DNA of 64,000 nucleotides from Anthoceros angustus (GCA_010909165.1 VJWM01000068.1:620001-684000); one strand, 5' to 3'; shown: positions 32,701 through 44,120, counted from the first letter of the stretch. The notes: a model not told the origin generated them from the sequence alone. Translations and numbers: made by a program.

Positions 32701-34415
32701 GACGACATTCTGGTGAAGGAGCCAGGGCTTTTGATTGGGAATGTATTCTTCAAAGGATCTTGCATTTGGGGGTCAAGGCCAGGTCGGGTAGTTCTTCAAG
32801 TCTCGACCAGCTTCTAAATGGCAACAGGCGAGATAGCACGGACAGCAGCACTGGGGCAACTAGCATGGTAACTGCAGCTGTAAACAAGCGCACAGAGTTT
32901 GTACGAAAGCACCTCCAGTTTTCCTCCTTGACACCGAGACTTTTCTCACCAGCTTCCCAGGAGAACAGGTTCCCTATTGGCTGGGTAGATGACACAATTA
33001 GTATGGTCACTGAGAAGCTGTCGGTAGACCGGTGTAACATTAGCCATCTGCCAGATTCCCTTAATTTTCCGTGTCTCAGAGTCGCCCTGTTGGGCAATAA
33101 TGGATTTCTGAAGGAAATCCCATCTCCCACCTTTAACAGTATGGGTAACCTGGAAATGCTGGAACTGAAGGGCTGCTCGGCACTGAGGGCACTTCCAAAG
33201 GCTATTTGCTTCCTTCAGTCCCTGAAGCTGTTTGACTTGAGTGACTGCACATGTCTTCAAGTCATACCAACTTCGATAAGTAAGCTAACCAGTCTTGTCC
33301 ATTTCCGCCTTGCTAGGTGTGTTTCCCTTAGTAGTTTACCCCAGTCAATGTGCTCCCTGACCAGATTAGAATCATTGGATATCAGTGGATGTTCTAAGCT
33401 TCGATATTTACCAGCCAATATAGGATCCTTACGCTCCCTGAAGTACCTCTGCTTGAAGGGTTGTACTGCTCTCCAGTTCATTCCGCGTTCTATTACTCAG
33501 CTAAATAGCCTTATCAGTGTTGACTTCACTGAATGTCGCAGTCTAGTATACACCCCTCCTTATCTGAACCGGCTGGTGGCAAGCTTTCAGGGAGCACGTC
33601 CAATGGTTGTACCACCTGGAGTATGGAAGATGACAAACCTGGAAACTCTGCATTTGTCTTCTATCATGCGCTTGACCTCCGTACCGTCAACAGTTGCGCA
33701 GTTGGCACATGTTCGGCAGCTGGACCTCTCTGGCTCCAAAAGTCTAGAGTATTTACCACAGGAGCTGGGGTCCCTGACCTTATTGGAAGAACTTGATCTA
33801 AGCAGCACAGCCTTGCGAAAACTGCCTCCGGCCATTGGCAACTTGGCGAATTTACTTCACCTATACTTGAGAGACTGCCCAAGGTTACTATCCCTTCCAC
33901 CCACAATGGCATCCCTACCAAAGCTTCAGGTGTTAGAGTTGTCACATTGCTGGGATCTTATCGTTATCCCTGCATCTTTTGGAGAGTCAAACTCCTTCAG
34001 GGAATTGGGTGAGCTGAATATCTCTGGCTGTGGCTTCAGAAGTCTCCCAACCTTCTCGCCAGGTGCATGTCGGAAACTCAGGAAGCTCAACCTTTCTGCT
34101 TGCTACAACTTGGCTACTTTACCTTCGGGACTTGGTGGTTTACCGCTCCTGGAGGTTTTGAACTTGGATGGCTGTCGAACTCTTAGTTCACTGCGAGACC
34201 TCGGTTCTGGAGGATTGTCAAGTCTCGCACACCTCAGTCTGAGAAACTGCACTGCCCTGACATCCTTGCCTGCAGCTGAGTTTTCACAGCTTAAGAGCTT
34301 GACATATCTGGATGTAAGTGGATGTTCTGCTAACCCTATTCCGGAGGCTATTCTTGCACGAGCTAGGAGTCAAGAGTTGAAGCTCATTAGATGGGGCGCT
34401 ATCTGGAAAGGGTAG
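29778..34415 (+). CDS. NB-LRR immune-receptor-like protein, single exon
   Basis: The intronless frame is 1545 codons from the first ATG. ATG 29925 (MPGMSSMEAR, codon 50) is as likely, because the first 49 codons are low-complexity Pro, Ala and Ser. Residues 50-480 have no TIR domain and no clear coiled coil or RPW8 that I recognise; an in-frame simple repeat at 30120-30171 encodes alternating Gln with Val or Ala. The NB-ARC core follows: P-loop GKDGLGKT (495-502), kinase-2 VLVVDDVWE (near 573), GKCLVTTQ, a GLPL-like CDGVPLIL and an MHD-like FHDLA (near 915). About 19 leucine-rich repeats of roughly 24 aa run from about 1080 to the end (LESLDISGCSKLRYLP style). It is probably a cytosolic immune receptor. 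The frame is uninterrupted. Confidence 0.85.
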   Translation: MPPPLPPHRYVLALPLVPASASASAPAPSRRDNLPARALGSGVEPPLSAMPGMSSMEARTAGMKHDFAILSQIVGALRERGLADEQSAQATADLCDGMQALFRRPARCVPLAGNPQPQVQVQVQAQAQAQAGQLLDTLHASVVSAVRSLASCFVSRRSSVVDHELWKCLLFIAVEVRGFVAQLLVVLGPPSQVEARGETQCWSNRCVQSCHRWSVTGGCESVDAAAAHLDACCEVLCCGMRGGAGRGASADAEGTGGRASEQGMDWERESLVDACGETARVIDSSLKNLETALSRMHAHLASTAGGLDEVLSRVNSDAPCVLMAQLREKVQLFLDEPLVLQVPVAQPVRPASSVRPPASETGEHSRLGNSPSAADISVQEQHVASQPTVPDSSDSKGQPDQQFLKELKMTLSAGIRRELVTGLVKGESELSGQTHLESTDNLSCTGGEPLASVDKSVGQEQIHTSHTSHVFLEDVEKVKGKLLSRDGPVWVVINGKDGLGKTSLAGNACRSPDVMDRFLGGVFWVSLGRFPDLKALQSQLLADITGCRETFASVVDGLAALSKQLAERLPSVLVVDDVWEAEHLKAFAVYDHTLRGKCLVTTQHINVLDWTQKEEVVLLPRGEQEAANLFSCVFTSCVSPPSALPLTSEAGFVEEYVKLCDGVPLILHAFGSSFSGESDMHKLDKLRKMVEICKGQNSEDYDCGSLARAAAKTGLPDDVSRDADTSLSYSERRPPDEHEGLLPAANETADKPKVPDTQRVSHSQKMQDEELLRVRHPARLQGFRRIFFKHIGHRKVNNANATQEEDECHQDSHLYHIRHMLVPLLLSLDSLAAIHPVLLDRFLDLAAFPKGEYVSTCRVQDVWEAGRVQDNSYTLILLGLFASRAMVEWSLGPRQGNGSFKDTGNWFCWRLPALFHDLAQVVINLDNGTLIQVSSFQKFGGTVDQGPNQQTVRQVTQEVEMTPVTSLSSYALSQGRHSGEGARAFDWECILQRILHLGVKARSGSSSSLDQLLNGNRRDSTDSSTGATSMVTAAVNKRTEFVRKHLQFSSLTPRLFSPASQENRFPIGWVDDTISMVTEKLSVDRCNISHLPDSLNFPCLRVALLGNNGFLKEIPSPTFNSMGNLEMLELKGCSALRALPKAICFLQSLKLFDLSDCTCLQVIPTSISKLTSLVHFRLARCVSLSSLPQSMCSLTRLESLDISGCSKLRYLPANIGSLRSLKYLCLKGCTALQFIPRSITQLNSLISVDFTECRSLVYTPPYLNRLVASFQGARPMVVPPGVWKMTNLETLHLSSIMRLTSVPSTVAQLAHVRQLDLSGSKSLEYLPQELGSLTLLEELDLSSTALRKLPPAIGNLANLLHLYLRDCPRLLSLPPTMASLPKLQVLELSHCWDLIVIPASFGESNSFRELGELNISGCGFRSLPTFSPGACRKLRKLNLSACYNLATLPSGLGGLPLLEVLNLDGCRTLSSLRDLGSGGLSSLAHLSLRNCTALTSLPAAEFSQLKSLTYLDVSGCSANPIPEAILARARSQELKLIRWGAIWKG

Positions 34416-34618
34416 GCTGACAGGCGAAAAATCTGAAAGGTAATACAACATGCCTGTAAGGAGCGAGTGCTGTTCGCACACAGGAGTCGGATGGGGTGAC
34501 AGCCAAGAACATGCTCTGACAGACGGTAGTCTTTCAGCAGGTGAAGGCCGCTTGTGTTCTGCTATTTGCTCACTGCTGCATCAGAGGTATTCAAGATGGC
34601 CATCAGCAAAAGTAGGGG

Positions 34619-37600
34619 TTATCCAAGTTTGAGTATTTCTTCTGTCAAGTTAGTACCCTTAACACTTCGTCGAGCCAGTGAGTAATTCAACGAGTCAACG
34701 ACCACCCCATTCAGCACTCCATTCAACGAAATGGTTACCTCCTTCAGGACTGGCACTAGCTTTTGAGCATCCACCCTGCATCTCTTGCTCTTTGGTACGT
34801 CCGCACACTCATTGCAGACATACTCAGGACCTGCAATATGGTGACCTCTTGAATGATAATCAAATGCATTTTCATACTGCAACATATGGCTTTTCCAACA
34901 TTAAAAATATCGAGTTTTACCAGGATCAGCGCCGTCACAGACTACGCACCCGATATGAAGTTTCCTGTGACAGACTCTGCAGTCCAGCTGATATTGACAA
35001 CCAAAATCCGTGAACCCCAGCAAACAGCACCTAGGATTAAGGTATAAAGTGTGACCTCCAATGCACATACCATGGGACCATATGCGGGTACATTGCACAC
35101 ACAACCTATACTCGTTACAGGTTGCAGATCCTTTAGATGCATGGTAGGTTGAAGTGGCTTCTCTTGCTGACAGCAAGGTCCTAAGCCCACGCCCTGAAAA
35201 TCCAAACAGTCCTGAAAATCAAACAATCAAGGACGTCAAATCCCAAGACAATGTAACGTCATGTCACCTTGTTGAAATAAATAAAAATGCTAATTCCATT
35301 TGTTCACCTCGCAGGACTGCAAATGAGGTCTTCTTTCAGGAGATTCATAGTCATACAAAGGTGTAACAGCTCCAGAAATTCCACGGTCTGCAAAAAGTTT
35401 CTATTGCACTTGGTTAAGGTGAGTTTCCTTACATCAAATCCACTTTCTTCACAGGGAAAGATTCTATTTAGGCAGTATGAGCAGTGGCTGAAACTACGGT
35501 TTCCTGATAATTACCTGAGTTTGGTGGAGGACGTGCTTCAGTCACGACGACCTCTGTAGCAACTTCCACATTCTGTTCCCTTGAACTGATGCTTTCGTCC
35601 ACAGGTTCCAGATCTGCATTAGTCTTAGGATCAGGAAAACTAGCCAGTAGCCTTCCATAGCGACAGTCATTATGTTCCTCCTCAAGTGTCTGATGGGATT
35701 GACATGCTGAATCATACTTGCCATGTTGGTTAAAGCTTGCGGCCCCTTGCATGGCCTGGTGTCCATCTCACAATAGTCTCCGTACGCTGCATCGGCCACT
35801 CGCAGCACGTCTGAAGATGTAGTTTCGGAGTCAGGTAAGAAGCAGATACCATTGGCTTCAGAGTCTTCCCCAGATTTCAAAGTTCCTCTACACATCCCTC
35901 CTGCTGTCCCCTTCTGCACTGATCCATGACTTATCAGAACTGACGGTGATGTTGATGGAGGCCTGCTAAGTCGCGCAAGGATAGAACTGATTCTATGCCT
36001 GTCTGGGCCGCCCCCTTCCACTCGCTCTGCTGAGTACGTACTACAGTTAGCACCCGTCTCATATTTAGATACCATTTCCTCACGTGAGACACCGTTTCGG
36101 GGTTGCTTGGCTTCAGCAGAAACACTTGCTGCAACTTCGTCCTTTGCATCCATCCATACCTGTAAAAATATCCAAGAGGCCGTTGAGGTCTCTGTACAAC
36201 GGTCTGCATCAATTCAACCTCGCATGAATTGTGAGCTGCATGCCTGCTACCATGCTCTGACCTTGCTGACAATTGCCCTCCCTGGAGAACCTGTAGACCC
36301 CATCCTGTTACTACTGGGGCCCTCCGTGCCTTCTTGGGGTCCATCATTTTCTGCAAATCAAGAGTTCACATCAAAGATGTGCAGCTTTCAGACCGCCACG
36401 ACTATGAAACTGCTCGGTGCACCATGTTGGAACAAATCTAGCCATTCTCCTAAGGGAGCATAACAATCAACTACCCGCGTCCTTGAAGAGCTCAGATCTC
36501 TGCTGCAGGTTTTTCTGTTCACATGAAGCTTTTGCAGCCCCATATGGCATGTCAGGACTGCATTTCAGCAATGGGCTGACACTTCGGACTTCTCCTTCCC
36601 TTGTCACAAACCTGACATAATTCAGTCTCGAATGATTTTTTCTGCCACTTCTGCCGCAAGCATGACTTGCCGAGAAGGCATACATAATGCGATCCCCTCT
36701 GACTGTGGAAGGAAGTGAGGGAATATTTAAATGTATTGATACCTGTGCTTCTTCTGTTCCAGTCCATGTACAAGAGTCTCAGATTTCTACATGGCAGCAA
36801 AACTTGAATCATGTACCTGCATAGCGAGCCTGCCTCCAATTGCTGAATGAACAGGAAATGGACAGGCGCAACGTAGCAGTCCCCTAAATGGTACAGAAAA
36901 GCGTACCTCTTTGACCTTTTCCCTTAACATCTGAACCTCCTGCCGTGCTGCTACAAGTTCTTCTATAGCGGTGATCAAGGCCTTATCCTGCTGCGTACAT
37001 GTAGCCTGCATTTTCAGAAGCCCTTCCCCCAATATTTGCACCTCAGACAACAGCTCCTGCCGTAGAGGATTTAGACCAAAAGACACTGTAAGCCTCTTCG
37101 TCAATCATATGATGCACGAACATGAGGCATTAGTAGCTCCAGCTTGAAACTCACAACAGTACCTCTTTGTCCGAGCTCAGGCTGGAGATGATGTGCTCTT
37201 TGATCTCAACTGTTTCCCGCAAGTGGGAGAGTCAGGGTGATACGTCAGAACTAAAGTGAACAGGACAAAATTGACAAGTGATTTTGCAAAACTGTTTCCA
37301 GGATATTGTGGATAACTGAGCTGCAAGGCTGTTATCATGTTTTGCATTGGCCAACTTTTCCTCCAATAGCCACATGGCTGCATTCTTTGCAGATACAAGT
37401 GCCGTTGCGTCCTCCAGATTTGACTCTAAAGCTTTTATTTTCTCTGCATTTGGACACTGACCTTAGTTAGCACAATGGAACCTCCACCTTCCGTGGTAGC
37501 TGCCAAAACGACTTGCCAGGAATGCCCAAAAGCAGCCGCATCAATAACAACGCAGCATTCACTTCACACCCACGAGTTGAAACCCAAAGAGCTTGGAATC

Positions 37601-38691
37601 AAATCTTAAAGGCTATGATGCCCTCACCGACAAACTTTCCTTTCACCCCAAGGACACGGTTCAGTCTCATCGTCAAAGCCGAGACTGCATTAGACAACAA
37701 TAAGACTTTCATGGTCAGTAAGCAATAAGAATTGCCCAGATTCTTTGAGCTGGATTCGAAGAACTTGACACAAACTGCAACAGCAGAATGCAGGGAAGAC
37801 ATGGACCCACCAAGTGCCTCTTTGGAGACAATCATTTCCCTTGTCTCATCGACAATACGCTTTATGAATTTCGATTCTCTTTCAACCGAATCAAACAGCG
37901 AGGAGAGTCTGCTGTGCTTCTCAAGAAGCAATGCGTGCTCAGCTTCCTTTGACTGGAGAGCACGCTCCAGCTCGTATTTGGACACCTAACATTTGGCAAA
38001 TCAGGATGCAGGGCAGTCGTGGAAAGATTGCATACAGCTATAGGCAGAGAGAACCTTCAGGTCCTCGGCTGCTGAGTCCCTTGATTTAAGTACAGCTTTC
38101 ATTTCCTCCCTAAGACCTTTTTCCCTTCTTGCAATTAAAACGACTTCATTCTTCAGGGATTTCACCTGCATATCAACCAAGTCAGCTGAAATAGCCAGAC
38201 ATGGAAGCCTGACATCAACCCTTGAGATGACAGACTTGATTGAGAGCCCGGAGAGGGAAAGAAATGCTTACAGCAGATTCTAACTTTCTCTGTGCTTCCT
38301 GAGCGGCAAGAAGCTCAGCTTGAACCGCAGAAACCTGCGCAGCATGCTCAGCATCGGCATGCCTCTGCTTCTGCAAATACAATACTCCGTTGAAACTCAA
38401 TCTTGAAACTTTGTTAGACCAAAAGCGGATGTGCTACAGGTCTTTCCAGCTCACCTCCTTCACAACCTCAAGATCCTTTTCTGCCTTCTCCCCTCGTGCC
38501 TGACCAACTCATCCATCAGCGTCGCGAGGCCAAGGCACCTGTGAGCTCGCCCGCCATAAATTTCCTCCACCACGTACCTTGGCAGCTTGGTATGCAGAAT
38601 ACATGTCGAGCACTCTGGTTTTCAGTCTCGCAAATATCAGGGGCTCATCTCCACTTTCCTCCCCATCGGACACCTGCAGCACCTGTTCCAT
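34619..38691 (-). CDS. Coiled-coil protein with Cys/His-rich C-terminus
   Basis: I do not recognise the family. Clear 5' exons are 38691-38578 (start MEQVLQVSDGEESGDE), 38499-38455, 38370-38272, 38165-38055 and one from 37985. They join in phase and encode long heptad-like helices (AEHAAQVSAVQAELLAAQEA). Further coil exons lie at about 37440-37330, 37210-37160 and 37085-36908. A long acidic/polar exon runs from about 36160 to 35520, then 35370-35310. The last two exons (ending 34919 and 34620) are Cys-rich: LCVQC, LDCRVCHRKLHIGCVVCDG and YVCNECADVPKSKRCR, likely zinc-binding. The frame of the long exon changes near 35750 without a visible intron, so there is a frameshift or a sequence error. 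Middle exon borders are approximate. Confidence 0.55.
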
Positions 38692-39650
38692 AAACGCTCA
38701 GAGACGCGCACCACGTCGAGACGCTTCCTCTGATCCCCGCAAGCTTCCGCGCAGCTACGAAGTACACAGCAACGCAGAGCCCGAATCACGGCACATGTGG
38801 TAGTACATCGACGACTTCACACTAGGCATCGATTTCATAAACTCGGACCGTCCCATGCCTCCCTTCCTGAACTACACTAGTCCGAGCTGACAGCTGAACG
38901 GAAAGGCCTGGACCCGAAACCGGGGCTCAACTACCGAGGACGAAGCCACCTTAACGCTTCCGGCGCAAAATGCTACAAAGGCCTAGTCCTCATCGCGGCG
39001 TCCTCATGCGGAGTCCGCAAAGGAGCCCTCACTCTGCCTTCCTAATCTTTGTGCCGCAGCAAAAGGAGAAGGAGGCCGGTTCAGGAAGAACAGCAAGCGG
39101 ACCTGTGTCGACGCGGCCATGGTGGAGAGGCCAGTGCAAGGCTCTGCTTCCCCGGCTCCGAGTCGCCTTGTCTTCTGAGCGAGAACGGCACTCGAGCCGC
39201 CAAGATGGGAGAATTATCTGGAACAGGCCTGAAGCAGACGCGGCATCAACATGTCGGCAAGGAAAGCGGTTGCCGCCTGTTGAATCGACGAATTCGGCGG
39301 CAAGTGTGAACTTGTGTCGGAACGGGCCGGGCGCAGTCCAAGAGGACGAGCTTGTCCTGGCGCCGGCCAGGTCCCCGGCAATCTGGGCGGGCGCGGCAAA
39401 GGAGATGTGAATCGTGATCGTCTCAATCCGCGCCTGACATAGCTCGGCTTGGCCGGCAAGTCGATAGAGGACTTTGTATGTTGGTGCACCAAAGATGACC
39501 AGGTGCATCCTCTGCGGGGCCGGCACACTCGGCCACAAGCACTTGGGGTGAGGATTCCTTAAAATTATGTCATATTGAGACGTGATTGTGAACAGATGTA
39601 CATACAGTTCGGACCACCAACATAATCCTCCACTGACTCACTTCACCCAG
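38692..39650. other. Intergenic upstream of the coiled-coil gene
   Basis: This tract holds the promoter of the coiled-coil gene and the 3' side of the RING gene, both minus strand. GC-rich frames (for example 39029-39538 minus) overlap one another on both strands and show no domain, so no gene is called. Confidence 0.45.
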
Positions 39651-41911
39651 CTAGGGCCCAGTCTGACTCCTGGTTCTAGGTCTGGTAACCACACCCGGGT
39701 TGGCGTTGGTGCGCCTCCTGTCCATGGTGTTCTGCTCGTACAGAGGCCGGCGTTCCGTCGGCTCCGCGGTGGCCGCGGAGTTGTTGGCTTGCCGGAGTTC
39801 TTCGTTTTGGAGCCTCCTGGCAAACAGCATGTCCTCCTGCTCCTGGATGCGCGAGCTGGTGCGCGCGCCGCGAAGGCTGAAGTAGAGTCTCATGGGGGCG
39901 GAGCGGGATCGGGAGGAGAGGGAGGTGGTGGTGAGAGGCGGTAGGAATGACGGGGGAGGCGGGGGAGGTGGCCGGAGAGGAGGGGCAGGGTTCCGCCACG
40001 GGCCATTTCGGACTGCTCTCGACGCGACAGTGGACAGGAAATGGTCGGAATGGGTTAATCCTGGACTGGACGCTGGTTGACTTGTGCTTCCTGTGTCCAC
40101 TGGCGTCGGTCTCCTACTCCGTTCCTGTTGCTTGGCGCTGGTTTCAGTGGGGAACAGGAGTTGAATGGTGTTCCACAAGGTTGTGTTGAGAGGGCAGAAT
40201 TTCACGTCCTCCCTGTGGAGGAGCGGAGGAGCGGAGATAGGACGTCAGTGAAGCACACTGTCAGTCACTGTTTACAACACCGGCAATAACTTGTAGAGCG
40301 AGGACCATACCGCAAGAACTGCCGACACTTGGGGCAACGAGGCCCGCATCGGTCAAGGGAGGAAGCCAAACAACTCCTGCAGAAGCTGCACGTGGGCAGT
40401 GGCAAAGTGTCAGAAAGCACAACATGTGCCAGTGGCCCAAACAGCACACAGTTCAAACAGTGGCAGCACACACGTCACCTTACCTGTGTCCACAAGCCGT
40501 GGTTGAGGGCTCGAAGCAGATTTCTAAACAGACCTGAAAACAAACAGAGTCTTTCGGTGACAAATCGATTGGTTCCTGGAGGGGCAAATAGAAGTGCTGC
40601 TGAAAATTTTAGCTCTTAGATGCTGCTGCCTCTTGAGGTAGCAGCAGCAGCCGCCTGAGGTAGCAGCAGTCAATAGGAGCCATGTGCTTACGGCGCAGGA
40701 AAGCTCGTCCCTTAACTGATCCAGGCAAGCCAGCTGGCCTGAGACTTGCTTCCTGTTGTCATCGGATGGCTTTGCAGTGTTGCAACTTCCTGGATCAGGA
40801 TTCATTGCTGAGAACTCGTTTTCTTTATCTGGAAGTAAATCGTCTTCCGGCACAGGCTCTGCAATGAAGACCCCGCATCACACGAAGGGAAACCGCAATG
40901 TACGAGACAGACGGAGGTAGAAGTCGCAAATTCATATTATACATACCTCGGATTCCATCATTTGCTAAAGACTGACTACTCTCGGATTGGGGCTGACTAC
41001 GTTCACCATCTTCAGTGGTTACCCCTCCATCTACAGGAGTTTCTGGACTGAGATTTAGCAGCCCAATCGGAGGGAGATCCATGAGGCTTTGCTCGATGAT
41101 CTGCGTTCTATGCCTCCTGTGCCTGAACGAAACATACACTCAGACATTGTTACTACGTCATCTGACACCACTTCTCGCACCTTCATAATTCACCTGCAAA
41201 AACTTAAACCCTACGTAAAAAACTCCAGAGTGAAGTAAAAGAGTGATACCTCCTGTTTGCGCTGGCAGGAGTGCTCGCATGGCTCGGGGTCCTCACAGCA
41301 CGCTTCCTATCAGTGCAAGAAGGACAGAGCCCGCAGCTACAAGCAACTACGTGACTAGCATGTCTTTGAACCGGTTCCGGCGTCCTCAAAGGCACCGGCT
41401 GAATTTCATCCTCACCTAGGGCTGCCTGCAGCAGGGCGTCATAGTCCCACCCGGCCAAAGCTGCAGCAGATTGAAACCCGGGACTCATGTCTCCAACTTT
41501 CCCCGTCAAAGGGCTCCGGCGGAACACCACAGACGGCGACTGCTCCGGATTAAAATCCCCTGCGGACGAAGTTGCCCCGCCAACACCAATTCTAAGCTGG
41601 CCATCGCTCACGCCATCTCGCAACGGCCCCGGAATGATTCCAGACCGCTCCGCAAGCACGCGCGCAGAGCAGAAGCCAGGCAAGTCTCCAGCGGCCCCGG
41701 CAGCGGCATCATCCGGCTGGGATCCGCTCCATCTCCCTCCTTCCGCAGCCGTACTACTTCCACCTCCCGAAGCAGCGTCCGCGGTAGCCTCCTCCGACCC
41801 CTGCTCCATCCTCCCTGCAGCAGGCACTCCCGCTGCAATTTCAGACTCCGGTGACGCACTTGATCCCTGCCGCCAGCGTGCCGAAGAGCATCTCCGCCGC
41901 CGAAATGCCAT
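39651..41911 (-). CDS. C3HC4 RING finger protein (probable E3 ubiquitin ligase)
   Basis: Six GT-AG exons: 41911-41250, 41122-40947, 40858-40692, 40533-40484, 40385-40311 and 40212-39651, giving one 563-aa frame. The RING is split over three exons: LSCA, then VCLEICFEPSTTACGH, then SFCRSCLASSLDRCGPRC and PKCRQFLR. This gives CxxC, C, H, CxxC and CxxC in C3HC4 order. The sequence after the RING (REDVKFCPLNTTLWNTIQLL) resembles the stretch after RING in plant E3 proteins. The N-terminal 220 residues are low-complexity with a short Cys cluster (VVACSCGLCPSC). The C-terminus is Arg-, Pro- and Gln-rich. Ubiquitin-ligase activity is expected from the RING; substrate and location are unknown. Confidence 0.85.
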
Positions 41912-42528
41912 GCATTTCCTCCCTCAAATCCAGCAAATTCTGCAGCTGCCCGCCTCCTGCAACCCCAAACCCGTCCTCACAACTGGCACGCCATGCAAGC
42001 TGCAAACCCTAGCCCGGTCCACCTCGAACCCCCGACTCCGACGCCGTCCGATTCCCGAGGAGCCTTGCAGGGCAAAGCTCAGCCGAGCTGATGAGAAGAG
42101 ACGAGACAAAGATTCCCGGAGGAAACCCCACTGTGCGCAGAGTACGAGCACCAGCCATGGCCGAGTTCCAAGCCCGGCAGGAGCCGTTGGAGTTTAAAAA
42201 AATAGGGTTTGCGCTAAGCATAAAGCCAGTCGTGTCTCGCGAAACGATTTGCGGCCGACACGTTTCCCTTTCGCCCAGTCCAGTCTTGCTCCTCTCATTG
42301 TGGACGAGCAAGACAGGACACGGAACGAATATCACTCGCTTAAGGACCTCCTTGCAGCGTGCAGTTTCATGGCGGCTCTTCCTGCACTTGGTGGACTAAG
42401 GCTTGCGTGTAGGAATTCACCACCTCCACAGCGCGGGGACAGCGCTTTTGAGCGTTCCAGCGCTGGTCAGCTTCCACTGGTGGAAAGGTGAAGGAGTATA
42501 GGAATGCTTCTTGAGAGAGTGAAATGGC
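41912..42528. other. RING gene upstream region
   Basis: This is the promoter side of the RING gene and the 3' side of the methyltransferase, both minus strand. Open frames here on both strands are short or overlap the RING first exon. No gene is called. Confidence 0.45.
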
Positions 42529-43731
42529 CTAATGGAGCAGCAACAGATCATCTCCGGTAACCGCTTTCCATCCTCGTAGTCCTTCCCCCAAGCTCTCGGG
42601 TACTTCCTGCTTCCACTTTTGGAGGTCAGGAAACGGCCCTGTGATGGCCACGCAGTTGTCCATGGATCTGTCACCTGTGGTGTCCCCAAGAGTTTTGCAA
42701 TGCAGCTCACCGGGAAACACGCTGGCCAGAGCTGCAAGCGTTTCCAACATGGTAATGGCACCATTCTTACTCTCCGCACCTTCTGCTTCAACGCAACTTC
42801 CTCCACAGTTCACCATGACACGCCCCCCGGGCCTCAGTTTTTGTTTCAGCCCTAACCAAGTGCTGCTCTGTTGAAGAGCTGGAATGACTGCCCCCTCTGC
42901 GAACAGGTCCACCACGAGACCAGCAAAGCCGCCCTCAACTGTGGCCTGCGGCTGCAAAGCATCTCCTTGGTGTACAAATAGCCTCCCCTTGCCTTTCCCC
43001 TGCATCCCTCTCCTACCATCTCTCCCGTTTTCATCCTCACAGCAGAGGATCCCCTCCTCCTCCTCAGCTTCCAACATTGGGAAGCAAGACTGCCCCTGCC
43101 CCTGCCTCTCACCGCAACCCTCCTCCAGCTCCGACAAATCGAAAAACTGCCTAGCCACATTGATCACGGCAGTATCGATCTCCCAGCCATGAATCTGAAT
43201 CCAGGGCCAGAAATGTTGCAAAATGCGAGCTGCTGTGCCCGCCCCAAGCCCTAAAATCCCAACCGGTCCCTCCGGGATGAGCGGAGGCAGAACCCCGAAC
43301 ACATCGTAGTAGGAACCCGTGAGTACCCTGTACTTGTAGTAGACGCTATGGATGTTCCCAGGCTTGTCCAGAAGAAGGAGCCGAGCCCCAGCCAGCGCAT
43401 GGTCTGCTCTTCGAGCCACCTCGTACACTCGAATCAAGTTGTACCTGCTCCTCACCTTCACCAGCATCTTGACATCGTCATCCAGGAGCAACGAATCCTC
43501 CAGCAACCTCTCCTCCCCAGGGTTCTGAGGCTTGCCTGCAGCGCCAGCGCGATGCCTAAGGATTCTGCAAAATTTTCCGTTCCTGTTTGTGACTGCCTTG
43601 GACCGATCCCAAGAGGACAACGCCAGCAGTCTGCTTGACCCAATCTCGGTGGTGGCAACAGGCAGCACCGAGCGCGGGCAGATTGCCCAGGGCATGACTG
43701 CAGCCACACCAAAGCGCTGGAGCAGGCACAA
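42529..43731 (-). CDS. Spermidine-synthase-like SAM-dependent methyltransferase-fold protein
   Basis: This intronless gene has 400 codons. The N-terminus is rich in Arg, Ser and Ala and could be a plastid transit peptide; Met 43698 (MPWAICPR) is an alternative start. The Rossmann core has the nucleotide-binding motif GILGLGAGTAARIL, an acidic strand end (IHGWEIDTAVINVARQFF), an aspartate-bearing strand near VVDLFAEGAVIP and a later LRPGGRVMVNCGG. These match plant spermidine-synthase-like proteins of unknown substrate, not true spermidine synthase, whose putrescine-binding motifs I do not see. A Glu- and Gly-rich insert lies between strands 2 and 3 (about residues 205-245). Confidence 0.8.
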   Translation of the reverse strand: MCLLQRFGVAAVMPWAICPRSVLPVATTEIGSSRLLALSSWDRSKAVTNRNGKFCRILRHRAGAAGKPQNPGEERLLEDSLLLDDDVKMLVKVRSRYNLIRVYEVARRADHALAGARLLLLDKPGNIHSVYYKYRVLTGSYYDVFGVLPPLIPEGPVGILGLGAGTAARILQHFWPWIQIHGWEIDTAVINVARQFFDLSELEEGCGERQGQGQSCFPMLEAEEEEGILCCEDENGRDGRRGMQGKGKGRLFVHQGDALQPQATVEGGFAGLVVDLFAEGAVIPALQQSSTWLGLKQKLRPGGRVMVNCGGSCVEAEGAESKNGAITMLETLAALASVFPGELHCKTLGDTTGDRSMDNCVAITGPFPDLQKWKQEVPESLGEGLRGWKAVTGDDLLLLH

Positions 43732-43834
43732 AATTTATAACGCTGAAAACACACCGCAAATGGAAAAACATCACGAGAACGAGGTGAAAATCAACGCAGC
43801 ATTTTATTTTGTATGATGAACCCAGCTCCCCCGG

Positions 43835-43995
43835 AAATAGGGCAATAGGGCCTGTGAAATCACCAAACTGTCATCAGAGAGCTGCTGCAGGTTGCTCAAG
43901 TTGCCCAAAGTCCTTGGTATCTCTCCTTCTAGAAAGTTGAGGTCCAAGATCAGTATGTGCAAGGTCTTGAGGCTGCCGATCCCCGTATGGATGCT
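43835..43995 (-). pseudogene. LRR fragment
   Basis: The minus strand reads IGSLKTLHILILDLNFLEGE then IPRTLGNLSNLQQLSDDS, two typical plant extracellular LRR units, before the frame fails. No signal peptide, cap or kinase is adjacent. It is a relic of an LRR receptor-like gene. Confidence 0.6.
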
Positions 43996-44049
43996 ACCCT
44001 TTACTTGAGAGTTCCTAAACCCTGGAAATTTTCCAGATCAACATGTGCA

Positions 44050-44120
44050 TGCGCAGCGGGGGAACCGAACTCCGGACACTACCGTGCGAGGGTACTAAGA
44101 TACCGATACACCAGCTGCGC
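44050..44120 (-). pseudogene. tRNA-Gly-derived pseudogene
   Basis: It has the same 71-nt length and acceptor stem (GCGCAGC with GCTGCGC) as the tRNA at 45491. The anticodon loop has changed to CTCGCAC and the D-arm and T-arm pairs are broken. It is probably a decayed copy; like the intact gene it is followed within 150 bp by a SINE-like repeat. Confidence 0.65.

Noticed and set aside
39029-39538. 169-codon minus-strand ORF between the RING and coiled-coil genes
   Set aside because: Frames on both strands overlap here and none shows a domain or splice context; likely compositional.
42529-43731. True spermidine synthase
   Set aside because: The SAM-binding core is present, but the putrescine and aminopropyl-transfer motifs expected of spermidine synthase were not seen; it is called spermidine-synthase-like only.
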